Assembly (NCBI GenBank): GCA_037367405.1
Contig: JAZKJV010009784.1
Location: 1,550,001 to 1,614,000, forward strand
Source: Ottelia alismoides
Taxonomy: Eukaryota > Streptophyta > Magnoliopsida > Alismatales > Hydrocharitaceae
Direction of reading: 5' to 3'
DNA: 64,000 nucleotides
The translations under genes and the position numbers were made by a program. This document shows positions 46,150 through 57,609 of the stretch, piece by piece. Below the pieces are notes generated by a model. It was not told the DNA's origin. It searched no databases and saw nothing but the letters and a program-made list of their open reading frames with translations. Every line of letters starts with the position of its first letter. Within the stretch, counting starts at the first letter, position 1.

Positions 46150-47320
46150 AACTTTGCTAGTCCCTTAGCAAACACTTATTTGAAAAAGAAGTGAAAGAGA
46201 AAGAAAGAAAAAGAAAAAGAGGGGAATGTACATGGATCAAGGTTGAATATTAAACTTTCCTTCATTAAATTGAATTATGGAGCTCGATCAGATCTTTGGA
46301 TTATTAATGTATCGGAACCTTATTTAGACTTAAGCTTAAAACTCAACAACCTCTAAGTTCCACCAATCTATGGACAAGACTCCTCAATAAACCAGATCAG
46401 AACAAGTCTACATACACAAACTCTAGTGACCATGAATCTTTCCATGCAGTGTAAGTGATATGTAGCTCCCCACCTCAGAAGTAACAAAGAAACAACCTCC
46501 CTCAACCTGGTAACTCTAATGCCTCGGTCTAGCAACTCTTTCCTCGAGAAGCGGGGTATTCCCTTCTAAGTTCAAGTGCAACCGGCTCAAGAAGAGGAGG
46601 AAGAAGTATAGACTTTTGGGAGCTCAACCAGTGTAGCTAAGTCTCCCGCTGCAAGCTTCATGAGATGTAACATGGATACCATAAGCTTTTGCTTTATTTG
46701 ACTATATACACTCCGGTGGGGTTATTAAATTTTCAATCCGACCCACCACTTTTTTGGAGTTCTTTTTTGCATTTTGCATTTTTTTTACTTTTTTTTTCAA
46801 GTGCCTCTGTACAGTATATCTACATGGTGCAGCATATATACAAGAAATTTCCTCTTGAGCCAGTAGACTATCCCTCTTTTGAAGCTTTATTGCAACCCAC
46901 GGCTTCTGTCTTTAGCCTTCATCACCACTAGACCAAGTTGAGGCGCACTTCCTTCACTAGAAGAAGAAGAGAGGTTCCGCCTAGAAGTACTACCCTCATA
47001 TGCTACCCCAAGCCAAAGGAAACTGCCTCCTCACCACCTCATCCGTGGAGAGCCATGTGTAAAGTGCTGGTGCAAGTCAAGCCATTGTCTCTAAGAGTCA
47101 TGCATGTGTTGTTAAGTGCTCTACTTAGGCTCATTAAGATGACATATGCTCATAGCCTAGTGGACTCAAAGAATTAAGTCCTTATGGACCTGAAAAGCCT
47201 TAACCCTAAGCCCTATAAGGTTCCTCTTAGAATAAGGTGGATTAAGATCTTAATCAAGCTCCATTTCCCAATTTAATTCCAGGCTTAGTTTAAATGTCAA
47301 CTATCATCCAGGAAAAACTA
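46150..47320 (-). other. TE-B 3' untranslated region
   Basis: Non-coding and closely matching TE-A 6277-7480 throughout, including the CAACCTCTAAGTTCCACCA block near 46345 and the CGAGAAGCGGGGTATTCCC block near 46543. Confidence 0.8.
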
Positions 47321-47640
47321 TATACATATATACACAAAGATGCTATTTACAAATATTTACAATCGTGCAAAATTTTCGAAAAATGTTTTGAAATCATGAA
47401 TGGATGGATGCATGAAGTACAAGTTTTGCAAAAGTATTTACAAACATTTACACAAGATTTTTGCAAACTTTTGATTTTCAGAACATTTTGGAAAAATTTT
47501 GTACTATATACATAATTTTGATAAGAAAATATTTACACAAACTTTACATAAAAACTTTTTGAAAACATTTTTACAAAAATAATTTTGTACACTGGCTATG
47601 TATGTGCAAATAAAAGAATGATTACTTACAGGAAAAATTT
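47321..47640 (-). repeat. Degenerate TTTGTAAAA-type tract of TE-B
   Basis: Short degenerate units of the TTTACAAA type, shorter and more diverged than in TE-A. Confidence 0.6.
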
Positions 47641-47740
47641 TTAATTTTTGTGATTTTTACGGTTTTTAGCCATTTTATTTATTAACACACTCACACAAAG
47701 TACGAGTTATGGCTAAAGTATATATGAAATATATACACAC

Positions 47741-48196
47741 CCCCTATACTTAGCTCAAACGATGTCCTCAGAGTGATCAAGAGCGATGAAGAAGACATAA
47801 CTCGTGCTTAGTAAAAGGGAAGTGAAAAGAAATGGCTAGGTACAGAAATGAATAAATGAATAGACTGAGGAGAACTCGGTGGTTTCCCCCTATACTTAGG
47901 ATTAACTAATCCTAAGTATAGCAAGCTATACATGAAGGGAAATCCGAGTGAAGAATGTACAGAGTCTGCCCCCTATACTTAGGGTAAAATATCCCTAAGT
48001 ATAGGCAGCAAAACAGGGGCAGAAAGAATGGAAGAAAATCGACACATATATGCAAGGTGGAGGGGCATCACTCCCCCTATACTTAAGGTGAAGCACCTTA
48101 AGTATAGGCAACACAACAGAAGTGATGAACAGAACGAATGAACAACCCGGTGTTTCCACCCCCCTATACTTAGGATGAGGAATATCCTAAGTATAG
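47741..48196 (-). repeat. TE-B array of five PPT-like stem-loops
   Basis: Stem-loops at 47741-47815 (long stem), 47886-47922, 47969-48005, 48073-48108 and 48160-48196. The arms are cleaner than in TE-A: CTATACTTAGGAT with ATCCTAAGTATAG, CTATACTTAGGG with CCCTAAGTATAG, and CTATACTTAAGGTG with CACCTTAAGTATAG. The last two differ by compensated pairs. Each is flanked by the C-run that reads as a G-run on the sense strand. Confidence 0.9.
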
Positions 48197-48346
48197 CAAA
48201 GATAATCCTAGGCGAGACCTGGGGTGAAAACAAGAACGGAAGACAGAAAGATCAAACTAAGACAAAACACGTACATACAAAAGAGTACAATGTTGAGGTG
48301 CCTCTCAACAAGCGCTAGATTTTACGCCCCTAGATTGGCGTAAAGG

Positions 48347-50461
48347 CTAGGATAATGCAGTATCAAGGTTCAGGACGACATCGGTAAGGCGAATGCCGTA
48401 CTGTCGTCGCAATCTCGGTATGGGAACTGCAACGAACTCAACAGTGTAAACAAAGACACCCAGGTATGCACTCAAGCAGGTGTCTGCTACCGGCCAATGA
48501 TATGGAAAGAAGTAATCGACATCCGGTAGCACAAAAGAAATCAGCGGCTCTAGGTCAGATTGGAGTGAGAGTGTGGAGCCGAAGAAATCAAACGTGAAGA
48601 AGGATGGATCAGTAATAGAATCCTCCACGTCAATTAGCGTCTCAAACAGGTGTGGACAATCAAGATAGACTCTCTAAGCAGACTGATATCCGATGCATGA
48701 AATAGAATCAGATCAAACAGATCATCAAATATCTCCAGAATGGGCTCATCCTCGCGAGGGTCGTCGAGGCGAGAAGACTCAGAATCAGAATGATCTAAAG
48801 ACTCGGTTTCGTGTTCCGCCAGACCGAAAACACTCTCAGTAGGTGAAATCGAGTATATATCGAGTGTGGCATCCTCCTACAGATAACCCTCGGGGGGAGA
48901 TGCAAGATCAGAAGTGAGTAAGAGAGGGTCAGGATCTAGATGGTCGTCTACGCTGCTATCAAGTATCCACTCGGTGCACCAGGCTGCATCAACATCGAAA
49001 GTGTAGGTATCGGAAATCTGGAAGCAGGAGAAGGTACTAGTCAACACCGCGGAAGCTGGCAAAGTGTCTGTGTCTGATCCTCTCTCTGCGGCTATGCTGG
49101 CTGTCAGCTGGTCCTCAGGAAGTGTATCTATCTCAACAAAGTGGAGGACAAAAGGCTCGAAGACGGGACTCTCTGTGTCTGTACTCTCAAAGTGGTGTCC
49201 CTCCTCGAGCTGTGGCTGCTGGGCTGAGTCCTGGTAGCTGTCTGCGTCCAAGAAGTATCTCTGCAGACAGGAGACTGAGTCCTCCGAGACTGGAATCTGA
49301 AGTGTCTAAGACAATGGCTATAGTAGCGGGGGCTCCTCCGGTTCCTGGTATATCAGAAGATCTGATATCCAAGACTCGTCAACTGGGAACTCTGGGGCTG
49401 ACTCGAACTCCAGCTAGAAGACCAACGGGAATTCAAGTAGACTCTGGGTCCGAACCTCTACTCTAGCAGTCATCTCCTCTGTCAGTAGTGCTGTCTGCTC
49501 CAAGTCCTCGGGCTGGCGTGTAGAAGCTGATTCATCATGTAAAGTAAAACACCTCACTGGTACAACATCATCCACATGTGTTGTCCCGATTACGGCATCT
49601 CGTGAAGAAGATCCCTGTGAAAGTAAACTCGAGATGGTGTCCAGTAAGTGAATGTCGGAACTGCGGTCTGAACCGCTACATGTGGTAATCACCAGTGCTA
49701 TCTGCTCTGCGGTCATCCCCCGCATGGAGATTTCTATCAAGTCTGTTAGTGGAAGTCCGTGCTCAAGAAATCTCCTCAAGAGGTCAAGAAACGTCGGCCA
49801 TGCCTCGTGCAATGCTCCTGGGGGTCTATTGAGAACTCTGTGATCAAAGACCGCATGAAATCTGCTCTATGTGGAGGGAAGTATCTCTGTAGAAACTCTC
49901 GGCGTAGATCTCCCCACGTATCAAATGTCCCTCCCCAATCAGCGGTGCCATCTCATGGCTCTGTCCTGAAGTGTGAAGGGGAAGGTCCTACTCATCAGCT
50001 CCTCTGCAGTGACATCTGAATATCGTTGTGCTCTACAAAACTCCTCGAATGCGGACAGGTGAAGATAAGGCTCCTCGTGCGCCTCTCCTGAAAATGTCGG
50101 CAGTCGCTGAATGTAATCGAAATCCAAGACGAGTGGGCCAAGGTAGAAGCTGACTCAGCTCCTGTGCTATCTGCTCCTCCATCCTTCTGGAATAGGATAT
50201 GTCTGCTGATCTCCACTTCTCTCTCTGATCACCCACGGAGTGCGCTCTCAACTCAGCAACCGCATCGTACGGGTCTCGCATCTGCTCTATCTGGTATCCT
50301 CGGACGTCTCGCACAACATGCCTAGAGTAGTGAGATGAACGGGAGGGAGGGAGCGGGAGGTTGGTCGGAGATCCGACCTCCCTGGAAGGTGGACTGGAGT
50401 GATGGTCAGAAGATGGAGAAGAAGCCGTAAGAGTCAGCTCGAAGTGAGGTGGATCCATCAT
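48347..50461 (-). pseudogene. TE-B gag with acidic C-terminal extension (frameshifted)
   Basis: Starts at ATG 50461 (MMDPPHFEL), the same Met-Met-Asp start as TE-A, and ends at the same tail at 48347. Order: Ser/Pro-rich N-terminus; IQRLPTFSGEAHEEPYLHL and FPFTLQDRAMRWHR (about 50115-49940), the gag core; IEISMRGMTAEQIAL near 49740, the second core motif; then an acidic Asp/Glu-rich region and the conserved tail (YTVEFVAVPIPRLRRQYGIR then LTDVVLNLDTALS). It is broken by frameshifts near 50130 and 49815, a stop at 48877, and a further shift before 48628. No zinc knuckle. As in TE-A, it would supply only a particle protein. Confidence 0.85.
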
Positions 50462-51507
50462 CCAGGGGTAAAGGAGAGGAAGAGAAGAAGAGTGAAGGGA
50501 GGGAGGGTGGGAAATAGATGGAGGAAGATGGGAAAGATCGAAGGGATCTGGCAATCACACAAGATGAACAAGCAAACCCCCAATTCACCTACGCACACAA
50601 AGCTGAAGACCGAAAAGGGATCGGTCAATTATCTTATCGATTTTATTTTAGGTGATCATTCAGTCTATCAGAGCGATTACATGAGGTAAATAGGTATCCA
50701 GATATTTCTCAACCGACTGTCCCGTACTGAAAACCGGTAATCAGTCAAGAAAGATCGGAGGCTCTATCCTAATGTGCGGGTCACTCTCTCGCTCATCCAA
50801 ACCAAACAAGGAGGGGGTTACTCTCCCCGAGACAGATTTTCAGTGAAGTGTCTTTTAGGTCAAGTATGATTAGCAGTCCCGATTTTATTGTTTTTGTTTT
50901 TAGATATTTTTAAGGCAAGCAAAAACGCCTAACAAATTTTTCGGATCTCCTGGTTATTAAGTCAAAAACAGGGGGAGAAGACGGAAAAACCGATGCGCGA
51001 TAAATCAATGATGCATGCAGAGATAGAAATGCGTACCTGACTCCAGCAGTCTACATGCAAGATGATCCGTGCATAAATGTAAAGACTGAAAAGAAACTAC
51101 CTATATGGTGCAGCGGTGAAAACCGAGTCCTAAACAGGCAATTTCTACTCGACAGAACCGTCTAGCTTAGTTACTCGCCCTCGATCCAAAGAGTCCGGTC
51201 TAGACCCACCCCTCGTCTTCTCGACAGGTCGAGTTCAGGAGTAGCGCTTGACGAGGCAAGCTCGCGGCGCGTAGGCTCTCAGGAAAGCGATTAAGCTATT
51301 TTTATTAATGATTTATTAGTAGGTCCAATTATCGCTCTATAGGAACAAGCAATCAATTAAGTGTGGGGATCCTACTAATTACGGCACAGTCAAGAAGAAA
51401 ATCTTAAATCTAGGGGCTCGAGAAAAACCGCGGAAAACCGTAAAAGGCAACTAAAAAGAAAAACCACGAAAAAGCCGCGAAAAATCTAAACTAGTCTAAA
51501 GGGTCCC

Positions 51508-51527
51508 CCGAGCACATCGGTGCTCGG
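51508..51527 (-). promoter_or_regulatory. TE-B leader stem-loop
   Basis: Plus-strand arms CCGAGCAC and GTGCTCGG with loop ATCG, preceded by GGGTCCC and followed by CGAAACAGAC. It is the counterpart of 11978-11997 in TE-A, with three compensated pair changes. Confidence 0.68.
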
Positions 51528-51786
51528 CGAAACAGACCCGAGAGTCTAACTGTCTGTCCGAATGTACCTGTATTATTTACAATAGTTCAAATAAAATGGA
51601 CTGAAATAAATCTAAACTACTCTACACTAAGCTTCTCCTCACGCTCCCCTGCGGCTTCGTGCAGAAAGGAGTCGTCTCCGAATCCCGCGGTTGCGCCGGC
51701 AACTCTAAAGTCGCCGCCTCGGTCCTCGGTCCCTCGCAAGAAACAGACAAAGTGTCACAAACCAAATTATTATAAAAATGTCAGAA

Positions 51787-51787
<1 letters not shown>

Positions 51788-51824
<37 letters not shown>
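51788..51824. repeat. (CA)n(TA)n compound microsatellite
   Basis: About thirteen CA units followed by about seven TA units in the TE-B leader. Confidence 0.95.
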
Positions 51825-51896
51825 GCAGAAAGCTATACAAAAAGCCACGAAAAGAAAAACCGCGGAAAAGCTCAAAAATCGACTACTAAGCCGTGC

Positions 51897-51914
51897 TCCC
51901 CGGCAACGGCGCCA
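51897..51914 (-). promoter_or_regulatory. tRNA-Asp primer-binding site of TE-B
   Basis: Minus strand TGGCGCCGTTGCCGGGGA, 18 of 18 matching the 3' end of plant tRNA-Asp, 3 nt from the 5' LTR. Confidence 0.96.
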
Positions 51915-53883
51915 TTCTGATGACCCTTCCAAGCGACTGAGGTAAAGGTGCTAAATGGTCATCGCGACCTCAATCACTCGGACTCGATCAATCAAGAAAA
52001 ATAGACCACCAATAATATAAAATCAACTCGAAATCAACAGCGGTCTTACTATTTTATTAACCTGGTATAGTGACCAGGGTCGAACTCAAGGAGCACGTAA
52101 TGGCCTTGCGGCCTACGAAGTAGTCAAAAATTGAAGGAAAGAGAAGAAAAGGGTATTTTTGGTGGTTTGTAGAGTTTTTATATTTTTTTGGATTTTTAAT
52201 TAATTGAGAAACTAAGGAAAACAAGGAAAGCAAGCAATTCAACTACTTATTTAGTGTATCAAAACTCAAGCAAAAATTCCAGAAAAAATATTTTTGTGTG
52301 TTTTATAATTTTTACTGTTTTTAGTGAATTTTTGAGGTTTTTCTGATGTTTATTTAATTTTCTAAAAGTCAAACCGTGAATGAAAAAGAAGGTACTGTCC
52401 AGCCGAGCTTGAGGGACCTAGATACAATATCTAAAAGTCCCCAATAAGCCTGGAGGTAAATTTCCTGTATAGAGAAAGAAAAAAGGAAAATTTAGACACC
52501 TAAATTATTATTTTTGGATTTTTAAATTATTTACTAGAATTTTTATGAGTTTTTTAGTATTTTTCAATTTTTAGGTGTTTTAGATAATGAAAAATAGCCA
52601 AAATTGGCTAGAAAATCAAGCAAGTCAAAACAAAGAGAAGGTAAGTTTTTTGTAATTTTTAGATGAGTTTTAATATTTTTTTGTGATTTGCAAAATTAAA
52701 CAGTAAAGAAAATACGTGTTTTTGAATTTTTAAAAATATCAAACAGTGTCTAAAATGTCTCCAAAATTTAAAGAAAATTTTACACCATGGCGGGAGCCAT
52801 GTATCTAATTTTCATCAAATTTGGAGTTGATTTGCTATTTTATTAAAATCAAACACAAGGGCATAGTACATAGGGACCAAAACGCAAATACTAAGAGTCC
52901 TGGGGGGTCCGGTGCAAAATACCCAGGGATCCACGTGCGAAGCACATGTCTGGGGCACTCAGGGACCTAAATGTGATAAAAACTAAGTCCTATGACCTTT
53001 TGGTAACATGTACCAAAAGTCCGAGGGCTAATCTTGCAAATAACCCAAAAATTAACGCACATGCACTATAAAATTACGCAAAGGGGTATAAATGCAATAA
53101 TCCAAAACTTTTCATTCAACTCAGAACATCTCAGAACCACAAGGTATAAAATGCAAAAAGCCCAGAAAATCACGTGTCGAAGCACGTGCTACACCATACA
53201 CAGGGGCATATAAGCAAAGAAAGTAAAGTGAAGGGTCCTCTATGCAAATAACCCAACGGAAATAAAGATTCCAAAATATTTACAGGACTAGAAAGTAAAT
53301 GCAAAAACTAGAGGGGGCCTAAGTGATATTTACCCCTTATTTAAGATCGAGGGCTGAGAGGGTGCCACGTGCATGATCGGACGGCTGTGAGTCGCTGACG
53401 CCTCTTTGAGGAAGCCCTGCTCAGATCGGACGGTTGAGGATCTACCACGTATCAGATCTGACGGTGGAAGGCAGTGGCTGAATCCTTCATCTGGATCAAC
53501 GGCGAGGAGGATGCCACGTGGAGTGATCGACGGCTGTGGAACGAGGGCTCCTCTTCGCTGGATGAGTGGTCCGGATCAAGTCCCCTAAAGATCAAACGGT
53601 GAAGACTCCTCGCGGGTGGACAGCTCTGATCGAATCTGGGCGAGTGGGCACGATCGGACGGTGCTGGAAGGTTGTGGAAGAACTGATGGCCGGCGAAGCT
53701 GCACGCGCTACGATCCTCCCCTGCTGCTCCTGAGGTGCGGAGAGGCTCCGCCGTGAAGCTCCGCAGCTGATGGCGGCCTCCGATGAGTCGGAGAACCACC
53801 AGAATGGCCCCGCGACGGCGGCGGCCTGAAGCTCCTGCGCTCTGAAATTTCGACCTCCAAATGAGGTCGAATAGGCCTGATAC

Positions 53884-54188
53884 CTGCACAGGAAGAGAGC
53901 TGGGTCGAGGGCAAACTGCCTCGACCCGTCAGAGCGGGAAATGGGTGGCTGGTGCGTCGAGGCGAAGGTCCTCCGGCGAGCGGCGGAGGAAGAGGACCGA
54001 AGTCCCTGCTCCGGGGTGAGTCAGGGTTGGGTGGTCGAACGAAGAATGTGCGGAGAAGTCTGGCGAAGGTGGTGGCGGTGTCGGATGGGTGAACGAGTGA
54101 CCGGAGACGGTAGGTGGATGTGGCGGAGCTACACTACTGAAATCGGAGAAATCCTAATCTACGCTATTCTACGGCCTAAGAGGGTTAC
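53884..54188 (-). other. Candidate intron in TE-B 5' LTR
   Basis: Donor CCAA|GTAACC and acceptor CTTCCTGTGCAG, 305 nt, with the inverted repeat GGGTCGAGGCAG...CCCTCGACCC before the acceptor. This LTR would drive the element transcript, so this is the copy to test. Confidence 0.42.
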
Positions 54189-54442
54189 TTGGCGGATGCT
54201 GTCGACTGGGCTGGAGCTCGGGGAGCTCCGTGGTCATTGCCTGCAAGGGGGCGTCGTCTTCCCGAGGCTGAGCGCGCTCGCAGCGGCGCACGACGGTAAA
54301 AACCACCGGATCAGTGGCTCCCGGCATCCCGGGCCTCGATGCTACACCAAAGCACTCGGCTGTCACTCAGGCACTCCAGAGGAGGTCACAGGCGTCGAGG
54401 GGGAGATCCAAATATGCGTGAAATGCTCGTCGGAGCTGAAGC

Positions 54443-54448
54443 TTTATA
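54443..54448 (-). promoter_or_regulatory. TATA box of the TE-B 5' LTR promoter
   Basis: Minus-strand GAGCATATAAAGC. The likely transcription start is about 30 nt beyond. Confidence 0.55.
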
Positions 54449-54650
54449 TGCTCAGGAATCCGAGAAGATCAGGATCGGGCGAGTCACTCGAGCCTCGGAT
54501 CCCTAAGATCCACCCCGGGCGTGGGTCACGGATGTTCAATGATCAATCGGAGCCCGGGGTTAAGGTCATTGGCGATCGGGTTGACCGTGGAAAAAATAGT
54601 GAAATCGGGTCGGGCAGGACGAACCCGGCTCTGGTGGTCCTGGGGGGAGA

Positions 54651-54667
54651 GTTGACCGGGGGTCAAC
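54651..54667 (-). promoter_or_regulatory. Paired W-box palindrome in TE-B 5' LTR
   Basis: GTTGACC-GGG-GGTCAAC, about 200 nt upstream of the TATA box. Confidence 0.55.
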
Positions 54668-55647
54668 AATCCCCCGTGGACCAATCAGAGCCCGCCAAGC
54701 ACAATTTTTTTGCTTATTTATTTTAAGCTAGAAAATGATCGAATTAATAAAAACTTAAAACATGAAAAATATTTATTTTATTTTTTTTTCTATTTTTTAG
54801 TGATTTTTAATTATTTTTTTGAAATATATTTTAGGTATTTACAAAATATTATTATTATATACATGTATATACATATGTATTTGTAATTTTTAATTTTTAA
54901 TTTTTAATTTTTGTATATTTTATTCCAATTTTATATTTTATTTATATAATAAAATTTGGAATAATTTGGTATTTTTATTTTTTTATTATTTATATACAAG
55001 GGTTAAATAAATACATGCACATGTATCTACATGGTATAATTACAATGTATTTTTATTTCTTTGATTTTTATTTCTTTTTATTTTATTTTTATTTTTTATT
55101 TTTATTTTATTTATTTACATTATGGGATGTGGAGTATGTACACATTTTATTGGATTTTTATTTACTTATTTATTTATAATGGTAAATAAATAGATAAAGG
55201 GATCTATGTACATGGCTTTTATACAATGGTGAAGGGATTTTTAATTTCATTTTTATTTTTATATTTTTATTTTGATTTTATCTTTACAAATATTTACAAA
55301 TAAATATAATCCATTTTTATTTTTAGAGGAAAATATTTTTATTTATTTATTTACAGGTATATACACATCTGAGCTTCCTTATCTCTCTCTACTTGTGTTT
55401 TTATGCGGTCAGGCTCATGCTGAGCCTTCCCTTGGGATTAGGTCGCTCAATATTTATTCTAAATATTTCCCTCTTTTTCTTTTGACTCTTTATTCTTTTA
55501 TTTTAGCACAAAAACATGCTAATTATTAGTTTTTACACAATGCATGCTTTTTGCTAATTATTTGTATTTACACCTATCTACATGTATTTGCAAAGGTTTT
55601 TTGTAGCTAAAATATAAGAATAAAGAGTGATGAATGGGTATTCATCA

Positions 55648-55652
55648 GCGTC
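55648..55652. repeat. Target-site duplication GCGTC, right copy (TE-B)
   Basis: Pairs with GCATC at 42411-42415. Confidence 0.75.
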
Positions 55653-55842
55653 ATAAATAGAAGACTTTTGGAAGTTAAAGGCTGTTAGGTCTTAAATTCA
55701 GATCTCAATAAGGTTCCGCCACGTTATTAATCCAAAAGTCGATTCAAGCTCCATTTTCACCTTTTGTTCACGATCTTGATATGGAACCCAAAATCATTTC
55801 TCTCTTGCATTTCATTTTAGTTGCTCGGGGATGAGCAAGGTT
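55653..55842 (+). other. TE-C 3' untranslated region, right part
   Basis: Continues from 42415. GGCTGTTAGGTCTTAAATTC, then the AATAAGGTTCC block, matches the sense strand of TE-A near 6420-6480, in the right order relative to the part left of TE-B. Confidence 0.82.
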
Positions 55843-55856
55843 TAAGTATAGGGGGT
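55843..55856 (+). promoter_or_regulatory. Polypurine tract of TE-C
   Basis: TAAGTATAGGGGGT directly before the 3' LTR start TGATGAATTTG. Confidence 0.85.
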
Positions 55857-57604
55857 TGATGAATTTGTGATTCATCGCTCCAAAAGTTGAAAATATAGCT
55901 TTGTTCCCGAGTAATTAGCTGCATTTCAGCACTTATATTGCGTAATTAGCATTCATGCATGTGTAAATAATATCTGCATTTTAGCATTCATATTTGCATT
56001 AAATAAGGAGCCAAATTCACTTGTAAAAATTCACCTGTATATTAGCCAAAATTACCTATTTGTATATATTTTATACTAACTTCAAATCCAATACAACCAA
56101 CTCCATAGTGTATATATTACTAACACAAATAAGGAAAAATATTAGAAAATACTAACGTGTAAAATTGTCCAATAAAATCTAAATCCAAGTTTGAAATTAT
56201 GAACATTAAAATACACATATCTCTCTCACACAGTCTCTGATTTATGTCTACTCACTTTTAACGTAATATACATTTAAAGACCTTCAAAACAAGACTAATT
56301 CATGAAAATCGGGGATCATATGTGAAACTTGGTTTTTGGACCCCTATTGTATATTGTACATATTGACCAAAATGCCCTTTCATTTTAACCTTTTATTTTC
56401 TTAATTATTAAAAGTCTAATTATATTAATATGTAAATATTCCTTTCATATTTTTTCTATTTTTATTTCGATTTTTATCTTATTTAAAAATGAAAAAAATG
56501 CAAAAGACAAAAATGTGGTATTTTATACTTATAAGGTACCACCCAAAAATACACTTTGTACAGTTGATTTCATTTGATTTTCGACCCTTCACGAAAGTTA
56601 TAGATCTTGTCGAAATGAGCACCTTCCATGTTGACCACTTTTTGATTTAACCCCTTTAGTTATTTTTTTCATTTTTCTTTACATTTGATATTTGAATTTT
56701 CTAGGAGCAACACTTGGCAGCTCTTGGAGCCGCCACGTTTCACCCAATTTTTTTTCTTATTTTCGGATTTATTTATTAATTATTATTGATTTATTCATTA
56801 ATTTATTTATTTCTCCTTTATTATTATTTTTAGTAGCCTACTTAGACTACATTATTATTTATTTATTTATTGTATTTCCCTTTTACTTCTTCTCCCTCTA
56901 CTTGTTCACCACTCCAAGCCATCAACTCCCCACTCCACTTTTTCCATCTCTTTTCCAACTTTCTCCTCCTCCTCTTTTTATTCACATCTCCTCCATCATT
57001 TTTCTTCATTCGTCATTTCTTCAATTGAGCGGGAGAGACCACCAACCCTCGAGTGTTGTAGGTGACAGCTTCAACATCTTTCGGTCGAGCAATGATGGTT
57101 TCAAAGGCAAGATCCACGAGGACTCGTCCTCATGTCGTTGTGCATCTCTTTAGGTCACAACCGAGCTTCTTCGATTTTTCGTCGAATTGAATCGAGGTGA
57201 CGACAGAGGCAACACCCTACAACCCCACCATCTAGTGACATTACAAGTAAGTATACCTCTACTTTTCATTAATTTTTTATCTAATGTTTTTTCCTTGTTG
57301 ATTCATATCATAATCAAGACAAATCATCATAAACATCTTCATTGCATTTTCATCACCATCAAATACCACATAAATCATCATCACCACAACTATTATTCTC
57401 ATCACCACACCATCACCACATCCCCATTTCTACATGTTTATTTCTGTTAAAAAAATTAAATAAAAAATGAGGAAAAAACAGACACAGGAACTGGAGGAGG
57501 CTGTAGGAGTCACTGTCGTCGTCCCCCACTTGTTGCGCCTCCTCCCACTGGATCCTTGGTCGCCAGCCACCCTCGTCGTGACAACACGCCCACCGAACCG
57601 CCAG

Positions 57605-57609
57605 CCACC
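57605..57609. repeat. Target-site duplication CCACC, left copy (LTR-G)
   Basis: CCACC is repeated at 60949-60953, exactly outside the right end of LTR-G. Confidence 0.92.

Larger units (their letters stand above)
50462..51896 (-). other. TE-B leader
   Basis: About 1.4 kb of non-coding sequence between primer site and gag, sharing blocks with the TE-A leader (GCATGTAGACTGCTGGAGTC followed by AGGTACGC near 51035, and CCCCCAATTCACCTACG near 50577). Confidence 0.65.
42416..55647 (-). mobile_element. TE-B: complete non-autonomous Athila-like element nested in TE-C
   Basis: 13.2 kb on the minus strand: 5' LTR 55647-51918, primer site 51914-51897, leader, gag 50461-48347, hairpin array 48196-47741, TTTGTAAAA-type tract, 3' untranslated region, PPT 46149-46138, 3' LTR 46137-42416. 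The first 220 bases of the two LTRs differ at about seven positions (about 97 percent alike), making this the youngest full element in the window. The internal region of 5.8 kb has gag only; no reverse transcriptase, RNase H or integrase. Confidence 0.93.
51918..55647 (-). repeat. TE-B 5' LTR
   Basis: 3.73-kb partner of 42416-46137, next to the primer site. It keeps the TATA box (54448-54443), W-box pair (54651-54667) and both splice-like sites (54188 and 53884). A 261-codon plus-strand frame at 53941-54726 is antisense to the LTR leader. Confidence 0.95.

Noticed and set aside
53941..54726. 261-codon plus-strand open frame in the TE-B 5' LTR, with a near copy at 44395-45299
   Set aside because: It is antisense to the LTR promoter and leader. 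The copy in the other LTR is broken by a frameshift, and the translation is Trp/Arg/Gly-rich with no recognisable domain.
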